Assembly: GCA_003342815.1 (NCBI GenBank)
Contig: PTEX01000024.1
Coordinates: 1,431,159 to 1,495,158 of the forward strand
Origin: Eudromia elegans
Lineage: Eukaryota; Chordata; Aves; Tinamiformes; Tinamidae
DNA length: 64,000 nt
Reading direction: 5' to 3'
How positions within the stretch are numbered: position 1 is the stretch's first letter; every line of letters begins with the position of its first letter. The notes beneath the pieces were generated by a model. The model was not told where the DNA came from and searched no databases. It saw nothing but the letters and a program-made list of their open reading frames with translations. Positions 41,701-54,915 of the stretch are shown piece by piece. Position numbers and translations under genes: made by a program.

Positions 41701-42224
41701 TCCTGGCACCCGCACAGCAGGGGTTAGAGCTCAGCTCCTCTCTGCTTAAAACGCTTCTTCACTTTGTGATTTACTGCCTTGTTGCAAGTCACCATTCAGC
41801 AGTGACAGATAGGACCGTGGTATGGCTTCTATTAGTCTAATGAGCTACATAAACGGGAATATTGAATTGGTGCTTGTCAAAGGCAGACTGAAGTGCTAAA
41901 GGACCATTCCCATAACAGCGTTTGTCCTTAAGACTGTTTTCACCAATGTTTGTGTCTATAAGTCAGGTGCAATGGTGATTTTAATAGATCTTAGATCTTT
42001 GTCACTGTTTTCTTGCCAATTTGGCAGGGTTGTTATGATCTGAACCAATACACGGAACATGGGTTTTCTTTCAAAATCCTGATTTCCTTTAAGAAGTGAG
42101 AAAACCTATCCAGTTTGTTTCTATCCAGCAGAGGCCGGATTATTTTGAAGTGCAGGGAGAGGAGTTGCAGAGTTGCTACAGCCACAGCGAACGTGTGTGC
42201 TGGGTGGCAGTGGCTCTCCCATGG

Positions 42225-42605
42225 AGACTGATCTGCCTCCGTGCTGGAGCAGCCCAGTGTGTCACCGAGGCTCCGGCCGTGACCCCCGGGGCCGCTCTGC
42301 TCCGGGGACCGGCTGAGCTCCCCGCGCCTCCCGCTGCCGCTGGCCGAGCAGCTACGATGGCCCTGGCGTGGCCCTGCTGGCCTGCAGAGCTTGGAGATGA
42401 TAGAGGCCCTTCCAGGGAGCCTTCAGAAGAGCAGCCGGGAGCAGCGCTGTGTTCCCGGAACGGTAGGAATCACCTCCCAATGGCTGAGGTGCCGGGAGCC
42501 CTCCTGCCGCGCTGCCCATCACCCCTGGTTGTGTCCTGGGCCCGGCAGCTGCCGCCTCTTCCTCCGGCCACAGGGATGCAGCACAAACAGAGCTATCCTT
42601 TGGTC
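42225..42605. other. GC/CpG-rich patch about 3 kb before exon 2
   Basis: About 380 bases with clustered CpGs (GGCCGTGACCCCCGGGGCCG, then CCGCGCCTCCCGCTGCCGC). Frames of 184 codons (+) and 149 codons (-) cross it but resemble no family. A second candidate internal regulatory island in intron 1. Confidence 0.5.
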
Positions 42606-43060
42606 CGGGGTTATGAGGGCAAATTCCCAAACCAGCATAACCTACAGTAAACAGTGTAAATAGTCTGTAAATGAAGGAAAGAAGAATTGGAGGAAGGGTT
42701 TGGGAGAGGATTATGCACAGCAGCCAATGACTGCTCCATGATTTTACCTCCTCCATAAAAAAGGCAACCATTTGTGCTCTTCCTTCCTTCATTTTTATCA
42801 TAGGATGGATCCTGCAACACAGGAGCTATGTATGTGATTTTTATGGAAATTAAATTTGACGCTTCTTGATGCTTGTTGCATTTTATCTTAGGGGGTCTTT
42901 GGCCCAGGATACGCAACATCCCTCTTGTATTGCTGGTTTGGATCGAACACTTAAACCTGGCTTTCCATGGCCTATATGGCACTGTCCTCTAGTGCATTGC
43001 TTGCTTTGCTGTTCTAATGATGTGCAGCGCTGGAAATGAGCTCTTTAAAGCAAACTGCCT

Positions 43061-43109
43061 TTTCTTTTCCCTGTCCTTTCTCTCTCTTCCCCTCCTTTTC
43101 CTTCCTCAG
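43061..43109 (+). other. Strong acceptor-like pyrimidine tract (orphan)
   Basis: Nearly 50 bases of almost pure C and T end in CCTCAG, with the AG at 43108-43109. It scores by eye as well as or better than the true exon 2 and 3 acceptors. No CNKSR2-like coding sequence follows and no good donor was seen nearby. It is either a pseudo-site or the acceptor of a non-coding alternative exon. Confidence 0.35.
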
Positions 43110-45059
43110 ACTCAACTCTTTGGATCCAGAGGGAAATTTTTCCTAAACCACATGCATGGAATAAGTTTTCTTGTTCCAAGAGACAATATAATAGGTCATG
43201 GGCACTAGGCTCAGCTTTAACACAAAGCATAGTCATTTAAAGCATTTTCCTTGAATTATTTTATTGCACCATGAGGAATATTTTGGCTAGTTACAAACTG
43301 TACCCAAAAATGAAAGGATATGCACAAACAGAACCGCAAAGCCTCAGTGTTTCTTGACCGACACTGGTAAGTCTGTGACTTGGGGATAGCAGTTTTATTT
43401 TATTTGCCTACATTCAAAATAGGTCACTGCATTGACTCTTAACTAATGTGAATCTGATCCGTAAACAGAAATTATATTGAGAAAACTTCATGAAGATACT
43501 AAGGAGGCCTAAGTGGCTTCCGTTTGGCTCTGATGAGTCCAAATGTTCTCTTTGCCTCTTCATTATTTTCATGCTTTGTAAAAAAATATATATATAGCAA
43601 TCATAGTAAAGAATGAAATTACTGCTTGTTAAATTCCTGGGTTTTGAGACTTCATGCTTAGCAAACACAAGCCTTTAAACGACACCAAAAGGGAAAATGG
43701 AGAAGAATCCCCAGTCCCCGGGTAGCCACGAGGAGCAGCGATGGGCACGTTCCTTCTCTGTCCGTGTTTCTTAGGTGCTGCGTGTTATGAGCAGCCCGTC
43801 CCTTAGTGCTGCATTTCTGTATTCTGTTGTCAACCGCCGTACTGTTTGCACCGCTACACAAACGTCTTCTAAAGATGCCCTGGGGAGCTATTACAGAGCA
43901 GGAGGAATAATACAAATTTCAGATTTTGCTCTTCTGTCATGGATTGTATCTGGCACAAAGGCACCTTTAATACATCCGCCCCCTCAGTTTGGGGGGAATG
44001 TCACATTCGTTTGGTTTCTAAGTATTTCTGAGTGCTGCAACTGCTTATTTGTTGCCCCTGATAACTTTTACAATAAATTTGCTTCAACCTTGTTCAAAAT
44101 AATTTCATTTTTAGTGTCAGTTTCAGTGACTTTTTTTCCGATTAGTTTGTTTATAGAAAGTAATATTTTACAGACTTGCTCAAAGCAAATCTTATTATGT
44201 GAGGGTTTCAGAATTCACTCAGAAATGTTTCTAAGAATTATTCTCAAGCAATCAGCCAATGAACAGAGCTCTCTGATAGCTGTGAATTTTAATTATCAAA
44301 TAATGAGGGCAGAACTTGCAGTGACCAGTTTTTAACCAGTGCAAACAGCGAAATGCTGACTGAATCATGGAGCCGCCTCTGGTCTTTGGTTTCATCCCTT
44401 CCTGAATGTGCCCAAAACCTATTTCACAGTGCTGCTATGCGAATCATAAATGTTACATGAAGCCTTATGATCTGTTTCTGCTGAGATTCTCATCTGAGAA
44501 GTGCTTTGAAAATTCCCATCGGTTGTCTCTGCAATAACAGAGGTAGTTCCGTGGCCTCTTGCCTTCCGGCCGTTATTTACACGTCCAAGAGGACGCAAAA
44601 GGAAGTGGAGGTTTCAAGCCAGCCCTCGCCCTGTAGGTATCACAGGGCACCGGTTCCCCGGTTCCCTCTTGGTGTGGAAGTTACTCGCCATCCTACCAGC
44701 ATTTTCTCATTTCTTAGCACAGTTTGATACTGTTTAGCATTCTCTGATTGTGTGGAGTGCTATGCAGAGAAGAGCTTACATAATTTCATCAAGAAACAGT
44801 TGGAGAAAAATATTGCAATCATTGCACTTGCCCCTTAAAAAGACTGAATTAATGAACACAATGACTAACACAGATAATATTATAAACTGAAATAGGTTAT
44901 AGAAATAATATATACAAGTGTTTGGAGGAGTTAAGCAAAATTAATGGAATAGTAATCATGTAATAATTGCAAAGATTTTCAGAAAAGGAATCCTGAGAAG
45001 AATATGCTCCTTGTCTGGAGCTAAATTTATACTTAGGACTTAATGATACTGTAAGAAAA

Positions 45060-45114
45060 ATGTTTGCTATGCTGTCACTCTCTGTGCTTCTTCAGTCTTC
45101 TCGCTGTCGCTCAG
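45060..45114 (+). other. Possible alternative CNKSR2 first exon (unproven)
   Basis: A frame opening after a TGA at 44994 has ATGs at 45060 and 45069 and ends at a full-consensus donor, CAG|GTAAGT (GT at 45115). The cut leaves one base, G, so it would splice in phase 1 to exon 2, exactly as exon 2 needs. The peptide would read MFAMLSLSVLLQSSRCRS followed by Gly-Leu-Asp-Asp-Cys. An internal acceptor-like site (CTTCTTCAG, ending 45095) would instead define a 19-nt microexon, 45096-45114, which would shift the frame. There is no evidence of transcription. The usual first SAM helix would be missing from such a product. Confidence 0.2.
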
Positions 45115-45337
45115 GTAAGTACAGTGGACATCTTAACAAAACATTAAAGCGTTTAAGAATGTTGAAAGTAGTGTCAGTGATGGAAAGCTGCATAGATAGA
45201 AAGTGCATAGCACTGTGTCGATGAAGTCAACTTGCATTTGCTTTGCGTTTTTCCATAATAGATCCTAACAAGGTACTCTGCTTGTACTCCCAAGACACCT
45301 CCCTCTTTGTAGGTTACTGAATTGTTATTGTTTGTGA

Positions 45338-45565
<228 letters not shown>

Positions 45566-46989
45566 TAATGATGTAGGTTTGTGCATTTTCAAAGCAAAAG
45601 CAGAATGTGGGCTATGTTACTTGACAACTGCATGCTTGTATAAATGCTCTTGCTTTGCTCCATTAAAGGATAGACAAGCAGAGGTCTCTGAAGAAACTAA
45701 GCATCTCCATTTCATGATTATGTATGATGGTCTTTGCTGCTTTTCCTCCAACTTTCCTGGTCCTATATTTGTGTGCAGTTGACTAACTGTGCTGGCATCC
45801 ATATGGCTCTCTCATTATATGCCATATGCCCTCATTTCACTGATGTTCACCACACTCTGTGAAACCAAGTACATCTAAGTGTTTAGATTCATTCAAAGAG
45901 ATAATACTAAGGTAAAAGGAGGTAATGTTAATTAGACCAGAAGATTGTTTAAAGTTTCCTTCAAGAGAGAATTGAATGGTAAAGTCAACTTTGTCTTAAC
46001 TATAGAGAGGCATCTGTTTTTTTAATAACCTAGAAAAAGTTAAGTCTGGAAGAAAATTAGTCTTCCATTTAACAAGATTTTTCCTTCTGAACAATGCTAA
46101 TAAGAAGTGGTTATTTTCATTGTCTCAAATTTAACTCTTTTATTAGGATATCACTATTTTCCTCTAGAATTAAGTTAAAATTTTTGCTTATTTAAGTAAA
46201 TGGCTAAAAGGATATTAAAAATATAAAATATAGGATAGTAAAATTAAGTAGGTAAATTACACGTGACAATGTGGGTTTCTCTGTCTGTCTATCTTTACCA
46301 GGGGTTTTACTTTTGCACAAATTGGTTTATCCTATGAGAATTTGCTGTGACAATTTGTCTCTGACAGGGAAGCTGGTATTTAAACTGACAGTAGAACAGA
46401 AATCAGTCTGGAAATACACACTTGACAATTATACAGGAAACAGTATGAAATATCTTCTAACATGCATCCATGTATGCATGTCTAATCACAAAATAGACTT
46501 GATTTGGCTTGAGAAACATTTCTGCAAATCAAATATCTTCTGTCAAAGCAGAGAAAAATGTTTGCTCTTGATGCTAACATTTGTAAACTGGTGCATACAG
46601 CATGACTTGATTTTTTTTTTGTGCATTTTAAAATAGTAAAGATTAGGGGTTTTTTGTATTTAAATCATTGTTTTCTACGTAAAAGGCATCTAAATACCAT
46701 AAAATGCAGTGTTATCTAATGAACAATACAGTGTGATGCCCTTACATGAGTCAGAAATAACACTCTCAAGAAGTTTCCTCTGGAAGGAGAAAGCCCTTCA
46801 GTCAAGTGTGTGCATTAGAAGGACCCTTGCTGATTTCTTAAGAAAGCAGCTGTACTTCTGAAACGCTGGCCCTGTTGCTGCGGAATGGAGCAGCTCTTTC
46901 CTTGCTGTGCCATCCCATGACCTTGTTATTTTCTCTTTTATAGCGTGGATGGGGATTTTCCAGCTCCTGATATCATTTGTTTAGCCTCT

Positions 46990-47095
46990 TGCCTCTAAGC
47001 CCTTATCCTTCTTTTCCTATTCTGTCTCTAAACTCCTGCATTCTTTCTCCCTGCTTCTAAATCTTCATCTTCCTTCCCATTTCTGTGCTCTCTGC
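46990..47095 (+). repeat. Pyrimidine-rich block in intron 2
   Basis: About 100 bases with long C/T runs (CTTCTTTTCC, CTTTCTCCCTGCTTC, CTTCATCTTCCTTCCC). It has no conserved AG-plus-exon structure after it. Possibly a binding region for polypyrimidine-tract proteins; this is inference only. Confidence 0.45.
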
Positions 47096-47591
47096 GGAGC
47101 GAGTCTGTGCCGCCTGCGGCTCTGCCCGTGGGGGAATTCTCTGGCTTCTGACATTTCTCCCTTGCTGCCATGTATGATGCGTTCCTCAATGCTTGAAGCT
47201 TTTTAATCATACTTAGTACTGTGAAAATTTTACTTTTATATCTATTTTTAAACTATAATATTATTCAGGAATTTAATCTGTTAACTCAAAGAATCATTAA
47301 GAATTTCTTGTATGTAATGGTGGGATACGTGATTCTGGCTTCACTAACATCTGAATGTCTTTCTAAAATGTTACAGTCATCTTCTGATGTTTGTGGTAAA
47401 TCTTGAAATGCTAATGAATTATTGCACTAAAATTTGTTGAGTGATGAAAGCTTTGCTAGGTGATCAATGACAATTGTGAATTGGAGGTTGGAGCTGTAAT
47501 GGATCTTCAGTAGCAGGTAGTCTGAAAAACAGGAAAGACCACTGAAGAATGGAGATCTGTGTCTTCATGTGAGTGCATTCAACTAATGTTG

Positions 47592-47641
47592 AATGATTTC
47601 AGCATTTAAATCATAAAATGATTTCAACATTTAAATCATCA
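47592..47641. repeat. 25-bp tandem duplication
   Basis: Two adjacent 25-base copies, AATGATTTCAGCATTTAAAT and AATGATTTCAACATTTAAAT plus a TCATAA or TCATCA end, differ at only two positions. Each copy holds the palindrome ATTTAAAT. Confidence 0.85.
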
Positions 47642-50600
47642 TCCCTCGCTGCCTCCACTGGCCCCTGCTGCTCCTGGGCAGCTGGAGCATCCGCAGTTCC
47701 ACCGCACTCGATTTGCTCCCTGCCTTCATCTACAGCACTGGCCACTGCAGTCCTGCTTGCATCAATAAATGTCAGTACAGCTTTGTACTCTGTGCATCAT
47801 CCACTCACTGTGCCCTATCGCTTATCATTGATTTTTTTTTTCCATACATGGAATTCCTAATTGATTTCTGCTTGACAATTGGCAGTGTCCACATTGCATG
47901 ACCTATTTCCTACAGGCAGTATTACCATAGTGCTCCATTCTGTCTTAGCTAGGCATTGGTAAAATATTTTAAATGGAAATGTCTCCAAAATGGTTCTGAA
48001 ATCTCAGATAAACTTAGTGATGCATCAGAAATTTGGCAAACTGTTACACATCATATACATAACTAAATGCTGATCTGTAATTGGGTTTTTAAGTGTAAAA
48101 GTAACGCAACAGATAAAGGAGGAATGTGTTTTTCCTTCCTTGCTCTGAACCTCAACTAGACTGTCAAATACAGATATTATTATTGAAGGCAGGGAAGTTT
48201 TACCTGAATAATCTATTACACATTTTCCCATGAAATTATTTTATGTCCACTCTTCACAAATAAAACATGAAGAAAGTCTGCAGTAGTGTTATGGCTAGAT
48301 TAGTTGATGGAAACCATATTAGTGTTTCTGAATGAACTGAGACAAGGTGTTACTAACATGTGTAGTCATGGAATATAATTTGCCTTTTGTAAGCTGAATT
48401 CAGTGTTCTTTGTAACTAGGTATTACTTATATGACACTCCCACACATGGAGTATTCCATGTTTAAAGGAGACAAATGCAAGCAAGCAAACAAGAAACGTA
48501 AGAAATTTTAGTAGGGAAGAGCAAAGTTATTGATAGACTCATGCATAACAGAATTGGCAACAGAATCATTTGGTTTTGAAAGGCAAAATCAACAGTAAAA
48601 AGGTGAGGATGTTTTTCAGAGGAGGAGAGCTGTACGCCATTTGGGATTTGGGCTGCAGTTTGGTTAAGGCTCAAATACTCATCTGGGTATATGTATATGT
48701 TGGAGGAAGAGCTCCATAAATGCACTGGCGGTAAGGGGGATACCCTGAAGATTAGAGCCTGGGGAAAATCAGTGATAGGCAGAAAAATATATTAAAAATA
48801 GGAAAAGGAAGTACTTTTGGCATCAGCATGGGTTGCTGTTCAAATCTGCGCATGTTAATTTAATTGGTACAGTCCTGGAGGTCACTTTGTTGTTGTAGGT
48901 AAATTACTGCAGGCTGTAAATATATCTGCATTCTTCCTGCTTAAGGGTGTTAATTCTGTCAAAGAATTTTTCAGGCAAGATAAAAATATAGGCTGCTTAC
49001 AAAGTCAGTCTGTTGTGTAGATTCCTATTTGCACTCCCTGGATTTACGCACATCCATTGCCTGTAACAGCAGGACAATTTTAACAAGTTTAAGAGCAGAA
49101 GTGGACTTTCGTTTGTCCTGGATGTTGAAAGAGTCAAAGGATTTCCTCTTCTGCTACAGTTGCTCTTCATCACAGCATTATGTGCAAACATGTTCTCTTC
49201 AAAATGTTAAATGTGTTACAGAGCTGGTAAATTTTCTTCAGAAAATGCATCTGTTAAAGTACCACTTGGACAAAGATCCTAATCCCTTACATATAAAGTT
49301 AGTTAGCCAATACAGAACCTACTGCATTTCTGAAGAATGTCTAATACACTTTTTTTTTTTTTACACTTATGCTGATCTAACACAATCCATTATTGTGGTT
49401 TTCTTTCTGCTTATATTTCTGATTAAGCTCAGTTAATATTTTTTTATATTCCTTTTCATATCATGAGTTACTCACTAGCAAGACCGGCACACCCCGCTAA
49501 GTAGGGTGAAGTTGTGTAGCTGCTTCTCAGGCTAATGCAGTAGCAGAAATTATTGCAAATGAATAGGTGAGCTGATGATACGGTGCTGAAAAACACACAT
49601 CTCTAGTAGAGGCTGTGGTCCAGGGCGGGAAGGAAAATACTGACTGAATTAAGTCTGAATGGTCTTGCTATAGAGGTTAGTGCTAAATTATTTCTGGCAT
49701 AATTTGGATTTCCTTTCAGGTTTATATTTAATGTAAGTAGATCTGGAAGAGAATGTTTCTAATTTCAGCGTTAGAGAATGTTGAGTTTCTTTGAGGTTGA
49801 AGATAGTGATCACACTGCTAGGGATCTAGGAACAGAATTATTGTTTCCCCTTTTGGTAAAACAACAGTCCATATAAACCCTCTGTGCTTCGCTTCACGAT
49901 TCTTTCTGATGAAACAGCTGCCTTAACCTTGTGTGTTACAGCATTAAGTTCCATTTGTGGCCTCTCCAGCTGTAACTCTTCTGTGTGTTCAGAACACATG
50001 CTTTACTGCATAGCAATCCAGTTTGCCAAAAAGAGTAGAGAGCAGAAGTCGGCAAGGGCAGCTCCTGTTTCACCTCATTCCCCTGCCACCTTGATGCAAT
50101 TTTCTAAACTCATCTCTGTAACCTCTCCTGTGTCCTGCAAACAGCCAAAATTTGGATACTTGATTTGTCTGCAGCCACATGGAGGTATCTTGGGCTCTCC
50201 TGAGGATGCCTACGTAGCCTTTGTGGGTAACTGGAATTGCCACATCCAGTTAATTTATATGAAACATTGTTTTAACTAGTATTTGAATGTGAAACGTAAG
50301 GGATAACCTGCTGGTGACATTATGTATAAGTTGTGCAGAAAAGGACTTGCATTTTCTTTCATTTTCCTGTCTACCTTAAAGGAAGAACAAAAGAAAGACC
50401 CATATAATGTTTCTCTGTCCTGAATCATTTCCTAGCTGATGATACAATATTTTTCTAAATTTTTGAATGGTTTTTGGTAATATTATTGTGGATTTGATTA
50501 AAGCTTTAAAAAATTAAATTGTCTAGAAGATTCTTGTGAATTGTACCACTAACTTTAAACGGAGTTGATCACCTTGACATGGTGAAGCTGTAACCAAAAC

Positions 50601-52325
50601 TGCAGTGTGAGCTTCTGCACAAGTCACGCTGCCTTTTTTTATCACTCTGTCTCTTGTTCCACCATGAGTTGCTACTACTAATTCTGTCATGTTTACAGAA
50701 AAAGATAATACTGCCTTTATATGGAAGTTCATAGTTCACAGAATATAATTTCCCTAGTAAATGTGCTTTTTTGTATACCGGTATTTTATGCAGGGCTTAA
50801 AACTAAGCAACTATTTATTTTTTTAAAAGGGGAGCACTGATTTGGGGCTTTTAAAGCTTTAGAACAAAAATGTCCTGATCTATATTCATGTAAATGTATA
50901 TAGCAAAATGAGATACATGTATGAATGGAATGTTGTGGAAAGAGCACTGTTTATGGAAAGCACTATAATAGCACTCTGTTATGGAAATAGCTGCACAGTA
51001 CCGAAATTCTGGTCAAAATACCTAGGCACAACCTTAGGTAAGTGTCCTGCTTTAGACTTGGCCGTGAACTGTATTTGAACTCCATTTACTTTTGGAAGGT
51101 GCAGAGAAGTTTGGACTGATAGAACTTCCCTGCAGTTGAATACGACGCAGCTTTGGCCGTGGGAACCCATCACTCCTCTGCTCTTTACTGGCTGGCATAA
51201 AACATAATTACAGTTTGTTGATGCATATCCATGTTAATTTACTGAGCTCAGATTTCCACGTGTGCGCTGACTTGCAGAAAGGCATCTCGTGGACTCATGT
51301 TTGTAGCTTAGTCTTTATCCTTCCTGTTCATGTTCGGGTTTGTGTTTGTTCTTAATGTGCAAGATCTGGAAAACAAGCAGCAGTAAAAATGATGGAAATG
51401 CTGATCCAGTACTGGTAACGTCAACGTCTCGTGTTCTGGTGGCTCATACGTTATATACACTCCTCGCAGCCTTTGAAGACACATGCTTTGTATTAAGAGT
51501 GCTGACCGCTTACGGTTGACTTCAAATCATTCTGTTATTGAAAATGTGGCTGGAAATTATCGACCTGTTCTCATCGTGAGATTTAAAGGAGTGCGTCATT
51601 CAGTAAAGCCTGAAAACACGGATTTTTAACTACCCCATGTTTTCCTGAGAAAGCTAGTAAAACACCATCCCTTTTTTGTATATCCTGTTGCACAAAAGAG
51701 TTAAGCTCTGGAACTTGCAGTAGTGAGCGCTCTGTCTCCTAAAGCACTCAGTATATTGTCTATTATGCACTTTGTTGCAAACACAAGAGTTATCCCTTGA
51801 TTACAGTAAATTGAAGGAAAAATATTCCTCTCCAGAAATCAAGGAGTCTGGAATAGGGGACGTCTGTATTTTCAGTCGGGAACTAGCACATGCTTTTTGT
51901 GTAGTGCTACATCACAACTCTTTAAGGTATGGTGTCTCATTAAACACTTGCGTATAGAATTCAAATCCATTAGTCTGCTGAATTTGATAGAAGTTTGCCA
52001 TTAACTTCAACTTAGCACAGCGCAGGATTTATTGACGACTTTCCTGGGGCTGCTTCAATTCCCTGTACACATTCCAGGTGGGAGACATCTGAGTTGTTCT
52101 AACTTCGTCCACTGGGGGATTCTGTTGACAAAACGAGTCATAGAGCAGAGTGTGGGGGATTTTTGTGGCCGCCTTGGCCATGTCCGTGCCCGCTCATCCC
52201 TGTGCCAGTTCATCAAGACCCATAATGAGACTTGAAACTCTGGGCCAATCTCTATCAAACTGAACAGAAAGGTAGGTCTAAAGGACTAGGGAATTGCTAT
52301 GAGACTCGTGAGGAAGTGGAAAATG

Positions 52326-52365
52326 TTGGGGAAAAATGTTCCCTTGTGGGGAAAGGTGTTCCCTT
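52326..52365. repeat. 20-bp imperfect tandem duplication
   Basis: TTGGGGAAAAATGTTCCCTT is followed directly by GTGGGGAAAGGTGTTCCCTT, a head-to-tail pair differing at three positions. Each unit is itself a weak inverted repeat (GGGGAA/TTCCC). Confidence 0.75.
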
Positions 52366-54164
52366 TGAGGTCTGCAGAACGGACAGGACACCAGCACTTG
52401 GACATGAGGCCTTTCCGGGGCCAGAACTTGCTGGTCCTTGCAGGGAGTTTTCAACGCAGTGAGTTTAAGTACCCGAGGAGCCTTGGAGCTTCTCAGTGTT
52501 CCAGTAACTCACGCTTGTGGTGTGCCCGGCATGAAACCTCAGCGCTGGAACCGGCCGGCAATGAAAGTCAAGTCATTGATTGTCTCCAGCAAATGGAGTA
52601 TTGATTCAGACTTGGGTAATTGCATTAAATAGTAGGGGAAACGTATATTAGATTAAGGGGGTGCATAATTCTATTTTTGGAATAAAAGGAAGAGTGATAC
52701 ACACTGTGACAGGAAAAGATTAACTTTCATTGTTAGATTAGGAAAAAAAGTTGTTCTACTGCTAGAATAATACTTTAATTCAATTTATTTGAAAAAGATC
52801 TCGATATATAATTTTTATTTAATATTTGATGCAAAATTTTAATTTTTTTCTTATGTTCAGAGTTTTAAACATCAAAAAAAACCTCTCTGTAATGGTCCAT
52901 GCAAAATATATTCTTACACTCTTAATGAAAATATAACTATTCTATTATCCATATAGTGTTTTAAGCAATTATAAACAATATTATGAACATGTCAGACTTG
53001 CCTTTTTTTTTTAATATTATTGCATTTTTTTGGCTGGGAAAGATTCATATTATTTCCTTGCTCATGTGTCTCACTTTTAAAACCCTCTTCCCTGTGCAGA
53101 AGTAATTTTTTTGTTTGTTTCTGATTTTTTTCTCCTTAGGAACGTGATTTGAAAGCCCTGCTGAACGATGCAAGGAAGGTTACGTTCCCCTGGTAGCACT
53201 CTGCCAATGGAGGTTCTCTGTGGGCATGCAGTACAGGGAGTAAAGTCAATTAGGAATGATGACCTCTTCCTGATGACGGGAAGCAAAATGAGAACTGAAA
53301 AGCTCCTCATTTCTGAGGGGCAGTTTGTTTCATAAATGTAATTCCACAATAAGTTATTTTTGGTGCTTACAGGATTTGTTGCAATATTGGTTGCTATAAA
53401 GCTGTCTTAACTCATGGGTAATTATTTCTCATCTCTTACTCTCATAGATAAGCTCATGGGCATGCAGCTCATGGTTGTTGACTGTGGTTTGCTTGGGTGA
53501 TCTTCAACATATCCATCATAGAAATAGAGAGATTAACTTCATTTGTGTTCAGTTCAGAAGGATCTAGTTATGATGCTTATATTTCGGTATGCTTCTCTCT
53601 GAACTGTTATATGTGACATATATTATCCATTCTGCAAGAACCAAAGAGAAAATATTCCAAATGACCAACTGAAATATTTAGTGTCAGTGCTGGTATTTCC
53701 AAAGCGCCAGAGCATCATTTACTCTCTGTAATCTGAATGGTGCCCTGCTGCTTAAAATTCTGATAGTTTCGTCTGGCATACTGTATCTGTTATCCTCTGT
53801 AACGCTGCACTTTGCTGTCCTATAATTCATTTTAAGATGTACTTAAGCAAATTGAAAAGATGAGCTTTCCTATGATTGAGGAGATATTTTTCCTTCCATA
53901 AAATGAGAATTATTGTGAAATAAGTAGCAACGGTTAATTGGTCACAAGCTTTTAGTAAGAAGTAATGAGGTTTTGTTCTTACAGTGCAGGTTGCTGCATT
54001 TGTGTGGTTTTACTGAGCAGGACAAAGAGCCTAAGGAAACATCAGAAGTATGGGAAAGGTGTAGTACAGGCTTGGGACTTTCTGTCTACCAAGAGTCATG
54101 GATTTCCCTGAATTTGCGGCAGGAAAATGAAGGCAGAATTTGGCCGTGACTTAGATATTCCTAA

Positions 54165-54915
54165 ACGAGACGTAAGGCTCGTGGGATGCTGGGAATGGAG
54201 CACACACAGATGAGCTCGGGGCTGGTGGGAGCTCGAGGAGGGGAAGGTGTTTGGCTTGGAGGCGGAAGCAGACTCGCCTCTCCCCTTGGAGGGCAGCAGG
54301 GCCCTGCGTCTCCGCTCGGGCCAGCGGCCTCTGCAAAGGGCTGAGGTCCGTGGGGAGGCCCTGGCAGCAGAGGCGGGCTGGGCGAAGCACCTCGTGCCCC
54401 CTGTATGAGCGCTCGGCAGCTGGGCCGTTCCTGCGGGCGCCCATGAGAGCAGAGCGGGCAGGATGGCCGCGAGGGTCACCCCACTTGTTGTGCTGGGGAG
54501 CGCGGTGTCCCCTGGAGCGGCCTGGGCATCTCCTCCGAACTGCGGCTGGAGGGGGCTGCACAGGAAGGGGCAGGCGCCAGGGCTGGTACCAGCCGTGGGT
54601 GCTGCGGGAGGTGAAGGGAGGACAAGGAGGAGGCACGGGGCTGCGCGGGAGGAGCCCAAGCAGCAGCCCCCATGTTGTTCCCTCCGTGTTCCCGGCTCCC
54701 CAGCGCATGCGGGTCTGTGCGGGCAGCGCTTTGGTGCTGGGCACGGAACCGCCCCGTTGTTCCCCAGCCCCTTCCCTTGGCTGGAGCTGCTGCTGCCCTC
54801 GCGCCGCCTCCCGGCACTGGCAGGAGGGAGGACGGCAGCAGGACCCGCAGGGCCGGGACGAGGCTGCGCGGATGTGCTCAGGAGCTCAGGGTGGCAGACG
54901 GGAGGGGCCTGCAAA
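54165..54915. other. Largest GC/CpG-rich island, intron 2
   Basis: About 750 bases of strongly GC-rich sequence with frequent CpG (GGGCGCCC, GAGCGCTCGG and CTGCGCGGGAGG are examples). It carries the longest frames in the window on both strands: 272 codons minus (54096-54914) and 262 codons plus (54251-55039). Both are rich in Ala, Pro, Gly, Arg and Ser and overlap each other, which is what GC-rich DNA gives by chance. No domain was recognised. The best candidate in intron 2 for an internal promoter or non-coding RNA start. Confidence 0.55.

Noticed and set aside
43775..44335. 186-codon plus-strand open frame in intron 1
   Set aside because: No family recognised; hydrophobic, Phe/Ser-rich text typical of T-rich DNA.
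45297..45312. Upstream acceptor-like site CCCTCTTTGTAG before exon 2
   Set aside because: Using it would add sequence with an in-frame TGA at 45335 in the exon 2 frame; the site at 45374 fits the known junction.
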